DNA of 64,000 bases from Chitinophaga alhagiae (GTDB lineage: Bacteria > Bacteroidota > Bacteroidia > Chitinophagales > Chitinophagaceae), in contig NZ_QXMH01000003.1 in assembly GCF_003568665.1 (NCBI RefSeq), forward strand, positions 345,772 to 409,771. Reading direction: 5' to 3'. Below, piece by piece: positions 33,413 through 42,974 of this stretch. The notes under the pieces are model-generated. The model searched no databases, was not told the origin of the DNA, and saw nothing but the letters and a program-made list of their open reading frames with translations. The translations under genes and the position numbers were made by a program. Position 1 is the stretch's first letter. The number at the start of each line of letters is the position of its first letter.

Positions 33413-36400
33413 CTAGAACCGGATGTTGATGTTAAACAGGTACTGGCGGTTGTTGGGATATTTGAAGTCAGACAGGCCGGGCATCACAAAGCTCCCCGCG
33501 GTAATGGTGGTAGCGGGGTCTTGCCCCAGGAAGCGGGTGAAGGTGTACACATTGTCTGCTGTGAGGGAAAGCGTTACCGCATCCAGCCCTATGCTGTTTG
33601 TCCATTCAGTGGGCAGCGCCCATGCCAGCGCAATATTGCGGATGGCGAGGAAGCTGCCGTCTTTCAGGAAGCGGGTAGACGTTTCCGTAGCGTTAGCGGA
33701 GTGCTGCGGGCTGGGCTCCGTGGCCACGTCTCCCGGTTTCGTCCAGGTACTGTAGCCTTTAGGCAGCACGATCTGGTTGTAATAAGGCTCCAGCCCGTCG
33801 TTCATCACAAAGCGCAGCGCGTTGCTGAACACCTTGTTGCCGGACAGGAAATAGGCATTCACGCTCAGGGAGAAGTTGCGGTACTTCCAGAAGGAGGTAA
33901 TGCCGCCCTGCAGTTTGGGCAGCGCGGAGCCTACTTCCTGGTAGGTAGCGCGGGCATATTCGGAAGTGGCTTCCCGGGAAATCTCTTTCCCGTCCGCATC
34001 CCGGTTGATCACTTCCCATTGCGGGGCGCCTGTTTCCGCATTTACGCCCAGCCATTTGGGCATGTAGAACTCGTACAGGTTGCCCCCGTTGCGGTATATC
34101 TGTGAAATGCTCCAGGTAGGCTGCGTACGGGTAATATCACTAGGCAGGCGCTGCAGTTTATTAGAGTTGAAGTTGATGTTAAAATCCGTGCTCCATTCAA
34201 AATTGCGCGTTTTGATGTTCACCGTGTTCAGCGTTACTTCCACGCCCTTGTTCACAATTTCCCCGGCGTTCTCCCAGCGCTGCTCAAAGCCCACGGAGAG
34301 CGGTTGCGATACCTGCAGCAGCAGGTTCCTGGTCACGTTATTGTATACATCGAGCGTGAGGTTGACGCGCTGCCACAGGCCCAGCTCAAGCCCGGCGTTC
34401 ACCTGGTGTTTGCTTTCCCAGGTAAGGTTGGGGCTGGGTAATTGCAAAGGCGTGGCCGCGGAGGAGCCGTTGTATTGGCTGCTGAGGGAATACAGGCCCA
34501 GGTAACGGGAGGAGCCGATGTCTTGCGTACCGGTTACACCATAACTGGCGCGCAGTTTCAGGTTGTTGACAACAGGATGGTCTTGCAGGAACGGCTCATT
34601 GCTGATGAGCCACGCCGCGGACACCGCCGGGAACGAGCCGTAGCGGTTGCTGGCCGGAAAAGCGGTGGAACCGTCTACACGGTAAGAGCCGGTGAGGAAA
34701 TACCGGTCCCGGTAGCCATAACTTACCTGTGAAATAAATGATTGTATGATGGCCGCGTCGTTGAACCCGCTGACCAGCTGGTTGCTGGCCACCACGTTCA
34801 GCACGGAAAGCCCTTCAGGCAATCCCCTGCCGGAAGCGCCCACCACCTCCGTTTTACTGTTTTCGATGGCAATGCCCGCCAGGCCGCTAATGGAATGGTC
34901 CCCTTTGCGGAAGCTGAACTTTAACAGGTCATTGGAAATAATGCCGTACCCCAGCGTGCCCAGTTCGTTGAGGAAGCCGGTGCCATTGTACTGGCCGGCC
35001 ACCACGGGAGCGTAATAATCTGTGCCTTTATTATAGTTCACCGCCGCGCGGTTGGTGCTGGAAAAAGACAGCCAGTCAGTGATCTTCACCTCCAGGTTCA
35101 GATCATAGTTGGCGCTGAAGCTTTTGTAGGTATGATGGGAATTGCGGATGGTGTGCATGGGGTTCGTTTTGTCCCTTGACCACCAGCGGAACGGAGAATT
35201 GCCGTCTACATAGATCGGCTGCCCGGTACTGTCATACGGATTATCCCAGGGCATGTTCAGGTAAGCGTAAAACACGTCTTCATAGTTGAAGCTCTTGCCC
35301 GTGGCCGCGCTGAGGTTCACGTTGTTGGTAACGCTCACGCTTTTGGAAAAATGGTGCGTGGAATTGCCGCGCAGGTTGAGCCGCTGGAAACCCGTATTCT
35401 GAAAAGTGCCTTTTTCGTTGTAATAGGAAATACTGGTATAGTATTCATTTTTTTCGTTGCGGCCGCTGGCGGAAATGAACACGTTGTTCACGGGGGCGGG
35501 CTTGAACATGGTGGTCAGCCAGTTGTAGTTCTGGTCCCGCAAGGTACGGGGGCGCTCTGCATAAAATTTAAGCAGGTCTATTTTGTAAGAGTTATCCGCC
35601 GCGCCGGGAATGTAGTCGCGGTAAAACTCCTTATGCCGTTCGTACAGCTGCGGGCCGTTCATCATGTCCATTTTACCAAAGTCAGGAGTACGCAGGCCCG
35701 ATGTCACTTTGGCCTCAAAGCGGGTTTTGCCCGCGCTCCCCCTCTTCGTGGTCACAATGATCACCCCGGCGTTAGCCTGTGAGCCGTACATGGCCGTGGC
35801 GCCCGCATCTTTCAGGATGGAAATGTTCTCCACATCGTTCGGGTCAAAGCTGCCGCCAATGATCCCATCTACCACATACAAGGGGCTTTGCGAAGCGTTC
35901 ACGGAACTGACGCCGCGCAGCCTGATCTCCGCCGCGCTGCCCGGTACCCCCGAGCTGTTCACCACCTGCAGGCCGGCTACCTTGCCTTGCAGCATGGAGC
36001 CTACATCGTTGGTGGTCACGTCTTTCAATTTTTCCGAAGAAACCGTGCTCACCGCGCTGGTCAGCTCGCTTTTCTTTTTATTGCTATACCCTACCACTAC
36101 CACTTCGCTCACGCTTTTGGTATCTTCCAGCAGCGTAATGTTCATGGCGCCACCGTTGGCGGGAATGGCCGCCTCCCGCGTGCTGTAGCCAATGCTGCTG
36201 ATCACCAGCACGGCGCCGGGCGGCACCTCCGTTAACCGGAACATGCCCTGCTCGGTGGTTTGCGTGCCCTTGCGGGTGCCCCGCACCATTACCGTGGCGC
36301 CGGGCAGCGGCGAACCGTCTGCCGAAGATACCCGGCCGGTAACCGTTACCAGGCTGTCTGCCGCGGCGGCGGGCGGTGCAGCGGCTTCCCGGCGCATCCT

Positions 36401-36748
36401 GATCACAAAACTGTTGCCCTCCAGCGCATAGGTGACCTGCTGGCCTTTCAGGCACAGCTCCAGCACCTCCTGCACGGGCGCGTCTTTAACACGTATGGAA
36501 ACAGGGCTGGCAGACGCCAGCACTCTTTCTGAATACACAATGGAAACGCCGGTTTGTGTGATGATCTCCGTCAGCACTTTTTGCAAAGGCATCTTTTTTA
36601 CGGACAGTGTAACCTTCTGGGAGTAAGCCGTGGCGCTCACTTGCAGGCAGGTAACGAGTACAAGGAATGTGGTCAGTTTCATAACCAGCATAATTTTGGT
36701 TGACAGCCCGCGGCGAGGGCGGGCAGCTACATTACAACTGAATTGCAT
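33413..36748 (-). CDS. SusC/RagA family TonB-dependent transporter with STN domain
   Basis: 1111 residues. A long N-terminal stretch (MQFSCNVAARPRRGLSTKI) precedes the signal peptide, as is common in Chitinophagaceae. Then an STN domain (about 48-115), a carboxypeptidase-regulatory-like domain (about 140-215), the plug with the SusC box VVVVGYSNKKKSELTSAVS, LRGVSSVNASQSPLYVVDG and DAGATAMYGSQANAGVIIV, and a full-length barrel ending in FNINIRF. The STN domain signals through the FecR protein encoded upstream to the ECF sigma factor, so uptake and gene expression are linked. Substrate cannot be named from sequence. Confidence 0.95.
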   Translation of the reverse strand: MQFSCNVAARPRRGLSTKIMLVMKLTTFLVLVTCLQVSATAYSQKVTLSVKKMPLQKVLTEIITQTGVSIVYSERVLASASPVSIRVKDAPVQEVLELCLKGQQVTYALEGNSFVIRMRREAAAPPAAAADSLVTVTGRVSSADGSPLPGATVMVRGTRKGTQTTEQGMFRLTEVPPGAVLVISSIGYSTREAAIPANGGAMNITLLEDTKSVSEVVVVGYSNKKKSELTSAVSTVSSEKLKDVTTNDVGSMLQGKVAGLQVVNSSGVPGSAAEIRLRGVSSVNASQSPLYVVDGIIGGSFDPNDVENISILKDAGATAMYGSQANAGVIIVTTKRGSAGKTRFEAKVTSGLRTPDFGKMDMMNGPQLYERHKEFYRDYIPGAADNSYKIDLLKFYAERPRTLRDQNYNWLTTMFKPAPVNNVFISASGRNEKNEYYTSISYYNEKGTFQNTGFQRLNLRGNSTHHFSKSVSVTNNVNLSAATGKSFNYEDVFYAYLNMPWDNPYDSTGQPIYVDGNSPFRWWSRDKTNPMHTIRNSHHTYKSFSANYDLNLEVKITDWLSFSSTNRAAVNYNKGTDYYAPVVAGQYNGTGFLNELGTLGYGIISNDLLKFSFRKGDHSISGLAGIAIENSKTEVVGASGRGLPEGLSVLNVVASNQLVSGFNDAAIIQSFISQVSYGYRDRYFLTGSYRVDGSTAFPASNRYGSFPAVSAAWLISNEPFLQDHPVVNNLKLRASYGVTGTQDIGSSRYLGLYSLSSQYNGSSAATPLQLPSPNLTWESKHQVNAGLELGLWQRVNLTLDVYNNVTRNLLLQVSQPLSVGFEQRWENAGEIVNKGVEVTLNTVNIKTRNFEWSTDFNINFNSNKLQRLPSDITRTQPTWSISQIYRNGGNLYEFYMPKWLGVNAETGAPQWEVINRDADGKEISREATSEYARATYQEVGSALPKLQGGITSFWKYRNFSLSVNAYFLSGNKVFSNALRFVMNDGLEPYYNQIVLPKGYSTWTKPGDVATEPSPQHSANATETSTRFLKDGSFLAIRNIALAWALPTEWTNSIGLDAVTLSLTADNVYTFTRFLGQDPATTITAGSFVMPGLSDFKYPNNRQYLFNINIRF

Positions 36749-36930
36749 ACTTTTGTGGTGTTTGGTGATACCTTAAATGAACTATCAGCATAATTCTTTA
36801 AGCGTGCCAAATGCCAGCCGGGAGTGTTGCCGCACTTCCGGTTTTTATTTGCGCACCCTTTGGGCGGAAACGGGGCCAGACTGCAGTTCCGGGCCGCTTC
36901 CGGTAATTTTGGTTGTATATACCTGCTGCG

Positions 36931-38094
36931 TCAGGGCAGCACAACTATCTTTTTCCCTTCTATTTTAAAATGATTGTACCCGCTGGCTTCCAGCAGGTGC
37001 AACACGTTAGACAAATGCAGGTTGCGGGATATGCCCCCGCCGTACAGTTCACTGCTGGGCGTTGCCTGGTATACAATGTCCACATCGTACCAGCGGGCCA
37101 CTTCCCGCAGAATGGCCGGCAGGGCCATGTTGTTGAACACGAACAGCCCGTTCTTCCAGGCCATCACCTTTTTCACGTCTGCCTGCTGCACGGTTACCCG
37201 GCGGCTTTGGCGGTCCAGCACGGCTTCCTGCTCCGGTTGCAGCAGGCGAACGTTCTCTCCCGCCTTTACCTTTACAGCGCCTTCCAGCAGGGTGGTGTTG
37301 ATGGTAGCTTCATCTCCGTAGGCCATCACGTCAAAGTGGGTGCCCAGCACCTGTACTTCCATGCCCTGTACCATTACTTTGAAAGGCTGTGTGGCGTTCT
37401 GCGCCACTTCAAAGTATCCCTGGCCTTCCAGCTCCACTGTTCTTTCTTTTCCTGTAAAGGCGGTGGGGTAACGCAGGGAGGAGGCGGAGTTGAGCCACAC
37501 ACGGGTACCGTCTGGCAGGGTTACCTTGAACTGCCCGCCGCGGGGCGTGCTGAGCTTGTGGTATTGCAGGCCGGGGGCCTCCGCATCTTCCCCGTACAGC
37601 AACTGCCCGTTTTGCTGGGTAACGCGCGTATCCGCGGTATTGATCTCGCGCTGGCCCGTACTGTCGAGCGTAACGGTGGAGCCGTCTGCCAGCGTAAGGG
37701 TGGCCTTGTTGCCGCCCGGCGCCACATCTGCCAGCAGTTGCTGCACGACGGGGGGCGTTGCCTGCCGGGTTTCACGGGGCAGCCACCAGCGGTAGGCCGC
37801 GCCGGCCAGCAGCAAAATAACGGCCGCTGCCGCTACCCTGCTGAAGGTGAACAGCTTGCGGCGTTTAGCCGGCGGGCGTTGTATGATGCTGTTGTAAACG
37901 CTTTCATAATCTACCTCCGGCAGCTGCGCCGCTGCCGGCATATGCAGGCCGGCTTCTTCTACCAGTTGCTGCAGGGTGTCGTTGTCCGGCATTTCCGCAA
38001 TGCGGGCAAACAATTCATCCAGCTCTTCCCGGGTGCAGGTTTTCTGCACATAACGTTGCAGCAGTATGTTGATTCTTGACAGGTCTTGTGGCAT
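36931..38094 (-). CDS. FecR family anti-sigma factor
   Basis: 387 residues: N-terminal cytoplasmic sigma-binding part (about 1-85), one membrane segment (AAAAVILLLAGAAYRWW, about 90-107), a periplasmic FecR domain (STPRGGQFKVTLPDGTRVWLN, HFDVMAYGDE) and a C-terminal DUF4974 domain (IVYQATPSSELYGGGIS). It holds the ECF sigma factor inactive until SusC's STN domain signals substrate. The gene lies between sigma factor and susC on the same strand. Confidence 0.93.
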   Translation of the reverse strand: MPQDLSRINILLQRYVQKTCTREELDELFARIAEMPDNDTLQQLVEEAGLHMPAAAQLPEVDYESVYNSIIQRPPAKRRKLFTFSRVAAAAVILLLAGAAYRWWLPRETRQATPPVVQQLLADVAPGGNKATLTLADGSTVTLDSTGQREINTADTRVTQQNGQLLYGEDAEAPGLQYHKLSTPRGGQFKVTLPDGTRVWLNSASSLRYPTAFTGKERTVELEGQGYFEVAQNATQPFKVMVQGMEVQVLGTHFDVMAYGDEATINTTLLEGAVKVKAGENVRLLQPEQEAVLDRQSRRVTVQQADVKKVMAWKNGLFVFNNMALPAILREVARWYDVDIVYQATPSSELYGGGISRNLHLSNVLHLLEASGYNHFKIEGKKIVVLP

Positions 38095-38262
38095 AATGCA
38101 GATTTTGCGCTCTAACGTAAAGACGTTTGTGCAAAGCGGAGGGACCGCGGGGAAGGAAAATATTTTGGGGAAGGTTGATTTTCAGGCAAAAAAGGAAAGC
38201 TCCGGCAATAAGAATGCTCCAGTTGTTCACCAGTACGGGTAGATGGTACCGGGGGCAGCAGC

Positions 38263-38862
38263 TTATCTCGTCGCCTGCATTTCAGTCAACAGTTGAAACA
38301 GTACCGCCATCAGTACGGAATGGCGGGCCAGGAAAAAGCGGATGTGTTTGAGTATTTCAACCAGCAGGTTCTTTACCCGGCTTTTGGACAGCCCCATTTG
38401 CGCGGCTATTTCCTCATGGCTCAGGCCCTGCTGCCGGCTGAGCCGGTACACGTCCTGTTTCTGGGAAGATAGCTGCGCCAGCGCTTCGTTCACCAGCCGC
38501 TGGTATTCCTTGGCATCCAGCAGCCCGTCTGGCTCTTCGGCCTGCCCGGCCACGGTGGCAGACATATTGCTCCATACCTGGTTGATCAGCTTTTGTTGCC
38601 GGGATACTTTGCGCAGGTAGTCTACCGTTTTGTTGCGGGCTATCATGAAAATGTAGTTACCGGCGTGCTGGATGTCCGGCAGTTGTTCCCGGCCGGTCCA
38701 GAGGCGGAGAAAGGTTTCCTGCAAAATATCTTCGGCATCCGTGGCGGAGTGGGTCAGGTGATAGGCAAAACCGAAGACCTCCCGGCTATGGCGGGCATAC
38801 AATTCCCTGAAGGCTTGTTCATCCCCGTCGCGTAATTGTTTGATCAGCTCGTGGTCTGTCAT
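38263..38862 (-). CDS. ECF RNA polymerase sigma-70 factor
   Basis: 199 residues with sigma region 2 (FRELYARHSREVFGFAYHL, DAEDILQETFLRLW) and region 4 helix-turn-helix (GLSHEEIAAQMGLSKSRVKN). It matches the Bacteroidota ECF group that drives SusCD loci, paired with the FecR protein encoded 168 nt downstream. An inverted repeat lies directly upstream of the start codon. Confidence 0.93.
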   Translation of the reverse strand: MTDHELIKQLRDGDEQAFRELYARHSREVFGFAYHLTHSATDAEDILQETFLRLWTGREQLPDIQHAGNYIFMIARNKTVDYLRKVSRQQKLINQVWSNMSATVAGQAEEPDGLLDAKEYQRLVNEALAQLSSQKQDVYRLSRQQGLSHEEIAAQMGLSKSRVKNLLVEILKHIRFFLARHSVLMAVLFQLLTEMQATR

Positions 38863-38863
38863 T

Positions 38864-38890
38864 GCGCCAATTTTAACTAATTTATGGCGC
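38864..38890 (-). promoter_or_regulatory. GCGCCA inverted repeat upstream of the sigma-factor gene
   Basis: GCGCCA (38864-38869) and TGGCGC (38885-38890) are separated by 15 AT-rich nt, immediately before the sigma ATG at 38862. It may sequester the start region or bind a regulator. Confidence 0.35.
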
Positions 38891-38908
38891 TAAAAAAAGC
38901 GGAATCTT

Positions 38909-39337
38909 TCACTTCTTCTTTTTATACACCAGCCGTGCGCTTTGCAACTCCCTGCCCAGCTCATGCAGCCCGTCCTCTATCTTCTTTTTCTGCTTGTCCG
39001 AGGCTTTGGCCAGACCGGCCTTGTATTGCCGCATCAGGGACTCGTTCATGCCTACCCTTCTTGCAAAGGCGGTGATCTCCAGCATCCCGAAGTGGGCAAA
39101 AATGCTTTCGAGATCATATTTGTAGACAAATTCGAGTTCACCGTTGTTGAGGCGGGGGTCATTGACGCCTTCTTCGTGGTCCATTTCAAGATATCCCTTT
39201 ATGGCCTCCTGGAAGTCTGCCTTTACCTTGGGAACCGTATTGGCATACCCGGTTATACAGGGAAAGTCATCTTCTGTAAAGGCGCCGAAACCGGTAGAGG
39301 ATGCTTCAATAATGACGGTGATCTTTCTTTTTTTCAT
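38909..39337 (-). CDS. hicB: HicB-type antitoxin
   Basis: 142 residues. The N-terminal half is the HicB partial RNase H fold (TVIIEASSTGFGAFTED, YANTVPKVKADFQEAIKGYL). The C-terminal half has a helix-turn-helix (ITAFARRVGMNESLMRQYKAG) for autoregulation. Its ATG overlaps the hicA stop by 4 nt, the usual toxin-first order of HicAB. It neutralises HicA by binding. Confidence 0.9.
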   Translation of the reverse strand: MKKRKITVIIEASSTGFGAFTEDDFPCITGYANTVPKVKADFQEAIKGYLEMDHEEGVNDPRLNNGELEFVYKYDLESIFAHFGMLEITAFARRVGMNESLMRQYKAGLAKASDKQKKKIEDGLHELGRELQSARLVYKKKK

Positions 39338-39546
39338 AAATATCGTTTTAAGCTGCGGCCTCGGTTTTTTAGTTCGGCCACTTTAATGATCTGTTGCAGG
39401 GTACCCGTGGGCACCTCCTTGCTAACATGTTTACCTACTGCCACCCTACCGCTTTTTTGGGGGTGTACATAATAGTGATGCTTTTTCGTTCGCTTTAAAT
39501 ACCACCCGTCCCGCTCCAGCATCCGGTACAATTCTGAAAACTTCAT
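39334..39546 (-). CDS. hicA: HicA-type mRNA interferase toxin
   Basis: 70 residues from ATG 39546. Small dsRBD-like toxin: MKFSELYRMLERDGWYLKR, the KKHHYYVHP segment that carries the catalytic His, and the C-terminal GKHVSKEVPTGTLQQIIKVA motif. HicA cleaves mRNA without need of the ribosome. The start is chosen over 39597 because the promoter and operator lie in between. It has its own complete promoter with two operator boxes. Confidence 0.9.
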   Translation of the reverse strand: MKFSELYRMLERDGWYLKRTKKHHYYVHPQKSGRVAVGKHVSKEVPTGTLQQIIKVAELKNRGRSLKRYL

Positions 39547-39585
39547 TTTCCAGTGGTTAACAATTACAAACAATGGTTGCATACC

Positions 39586-39617
39586 CAAATATAACATACC
39601 CGTTATAAGCTGCCAAA
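39586..39617 (-). promoter_or_regulatory. hicAB promoter
   Basis: On the minus strand TTTG (39614-39617), a 20-nt spacer and TATATTTG (39586-39593): a full -33/-7 promoter, with a leader of about 35 nt. Confidence 0.7.
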
Positions 39618-39640
39618 TATTTTATAACATTTACGTTATA
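39590..39640. promoter_or_regulatory. Two TATAAC-N6-GTTATA operator boxes of hicAB
   Basis: Box 1 (39590-39607) and box 2 (39623-39640) both read TATAAC, six free bases, GTTATA. Their centres are 33 bp apart, about three helix turns. Box 1 covers the spacer and part of the -7 element; box 2 lies upstream of the -33 element. This fits repression by HicB. Confidence 0.75.
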
Positions 39641-39696
39641 ATTTCCCAAATCCGGAGCTATGAGTACATTTCCCCTGTCATTCTGGCATTTTTTTG

Positions 39697-39704
39697 TATT
39701 TTTG
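39697..39704 (+). promoter_or_regulatory. -7 element for miaB
   Basis: TATTTTTG matches TAnnTTTG, with a leader of about 17 nt before ATG 39727. Confidence 0.55.
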
Positions 39705-39726
39705 CTTCCTTAAATTGTGACCGGAC

Positions 39727-41145
<1,419 letters not shown>

Positions 41146-41164
41146 TAAAACAAAGGAAGGAATT

Positions 41165-42406
41165 ATGGACAATATTCAAAGCATCAAGAACCGCTTCGGC
41201 ATTATCGGCAACTCGCAGGCATTGAACTATGCCCTGCAGGTGGCCGCGCAGGTGTCCAACACCGATCTGACCGTGCTGATATCTGGCGAAAGCGGTGTGG
41301 GTAAGGAAGTATTCTCTCAGATCATTCATGCGCTCAGCGCCCGCAAACATAACCCCTTCATAGCCGTGAACTGCGGCGCCATTCCGGAAGGCACCATAGA
41401 CTCCGAACTGTTCGGGCATGAAAAAGGCTCCTTTACCGGTGCGGTAGACAGCAGGAAAGGTTATTTCGAGACCGTGAACGGCGGCACCATTTTCCTGGAC
41501 GAAATTGGTGAAATGCCGCTCGGCACACAGGCCCGCCTGCTGCGTGTACTGGAAGCCGGGGAATACATACGGGTAGGCTCCTCCAAAGTGCAGAAAACAG
41601 ACGTGCGCGTAATTGCCGCCACCAACCGGGACTTGCTGGAAAACACCCAGCAGGGCAAATTCCGGGAAGACCTCTATTACCGGCTCAACACCGTACCCAT
41701 CCGCGTGCCGGCGCTGCGTGACAGGAAGGAAGACATTCCCATGCTGTTCCGCAAGTTCTGCGTAGATTTTGCCGAACGCTACAAGACCACGTCCATTCAA
41801 CTGGACGAAGAAGCCCGCGAGCTGCTGGTCAATTATCCCTGGCCCGGTAACGTGCGCGAACTGAAGAACATCGCGGAGCAAATTTCCGTGCTGGCTACAG
41901 ATAAACTGGTAACCGCCACGGAACTGCGCCGCTTCCTGCCGGAGCAACCAGTGGTAAACCGCCTGCCGGTACTGGCGCCTGCACAGCACCAGGGCGGCAA
42001 CGGGGATTTTGCCAGTGAAAGGGACATCCTGTACAAACTGTTCTTTGACATGAAGAAAGACGTAACAGAACTGAAGAAGATGTTCTTCGACATTCTGCAA
42101 AACCCTTCCATGGCCAATACGCCTGCCTTCCAGGACGGCGGCATGATGCATAACTTCCAGCCCGCGGAAACGCCTGCGCAGCCGAACATCATTGCGCCCT
42201 CGCAGCCCTATATTATACAGGACAGCAACAAAATAGACCATCATGAAGAAGTGGAAGAGACCCTCTCCATAGCCGACAAGGAAAAGGAATTGATCGAAAA
42301 GGCGCTGAAAAAACACAAGGGCAAAAGAAAAGACGCCGCGCTCGATCTCGGGATTTCGGAACGGACTTTGTACAGAAAACTGAAGGAATACAATATCAAT
42401 GAGTAA
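41165..42406 (+). CDS. Sigma-54-dependent transcriptional activator without receiver domain
   Basis: 413 residues. AAA+ domain at about 10-255 with Walker A GESGVGKE (36-43), the sigma-54 contact loop ELFGHEKGSFTGAVD (GSFTGA in place of the usual GAFTGA), Walker B GGTIFLDEIGEMPL and WPGNVRELKN. No receiver or sensor domain precedes it. After a Pro/Gln-rich linker the C-terminus has a Fis-type helix-turn-helix (KRKDAALDLGISERTLYRKL). I recall the order miaB, activator, lptE in related genomes. The targets cannot be seen. Confidence 0.92.
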   Translation: MDNIQSIKNRFGIIGNSQALNYALQVAAQVSNTDLTVLISGESGVGKEVFSQIIHALSARKHNPFIAVNCGAIPEGTIDSELFGHEKGSFTGAVDSRKGYFETVNGGTIFLDEIGEMPLGTQARLLRVLEAGEYIRVGSSKVQKTDVRVIAATNRDLLENTQQGKFREDLYYRLNTVPIRVPALRDRKEDIPMLFRKFCVDFAERYKTTSIQLDEEARELLVNYPWPGNVRELKNIAEQISVLATDKLVTATELRRFLPEQPVVNRLPVLAPAQHQGGNGDFASERDILYKLFFDMKKDVTELKKMFFDILQNPSMANTPAFQDGGMMHNFQPAETPAQPNIIAPSQPYIIQDSNKIDHHEEVEETLSIADKEKELIEKALKKHKGKRKDAALDLGISERTLYRKLKEYNINE

Positions 42407-42929
42407 GCTCCCTATGTCAAAATACATTTTTCTGCTGGCCAGCGTAAGCCTGTGGCTCTTTTCGTCTGCCTGCTCCATCAAATATTCCGCCAGCGGCGCC
42501 AGTATAGACCCTGCCGCCAAAACCGTGCTGGTACGCTTTATTGAGAACCGGGCGCCGCAAAACAACCCGCAGCTCAGCCAGCAGGTAACGGAAAAGCTAC
42601 GCACCAAGATCCTGGCGCAAACCCGCCTTACCCAAACCAACGACCAGGGGGCCGACTATGAGTTCAAAGGCACCATTACCGGCTATTCCATTTCGAACGC
42701 CGCCGTAACGGACATAGACAAACCCGCCTCCGCCCGTTTGACCATTACTGTGAACATCACGTTCATCAAGCGTATTGGTGACAAAAAAGGGTTTACCAAC
42801 CAATCGTTCTCCCGCTCCGCGGATTTTAACGCCAGCCAGACCATTAACGAGGCGGAACCGCGGCTGCTGGAAGAGATTGTGCCTAACCTGGTAGACGATA
42901 TCTTCAACCGGGCCTTTGCTAACTGGTAG
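42399..42929 (+). CDS. lptE: LPS assembly lipoprotein LptE
   Basis: 176 residues; lipoprotein signal with Cys at 25 (SLWLFSSACSIKYS). The body fits Bacteroidota LptE, the plug of the LptD outer-membrane LPS translocon: TVLVRFIENRAPQNNPQLSQ, the ADYEFKGTITGYSIS strand and the C-terminal VDDIFNRAFANW. Starts 8 nt before the stop of the activator gene, so it is translationally coupled; ATG 42414 is an alternative start. Confidence 0.85.
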   Translation: MSKLPMSKYIFLLASVSLWLFSSACSIKYSASGASIDPAAKTVLVRFIENRAPQNNPQLSQQVTEKLRTKILAQTRLTQTNDQGADYEFKGTITGYSISNAAVTDIDKPASARLTITVNITFIKRIGDKKGFTNQSFSRSADFNASQTINEAEPRLLEEIVPNLVDDIFNRAFANW

Positions 42930-42974
42930 TAACGGGCTATTTGATTTATATATTATTTTCATATTTTAGCACCT

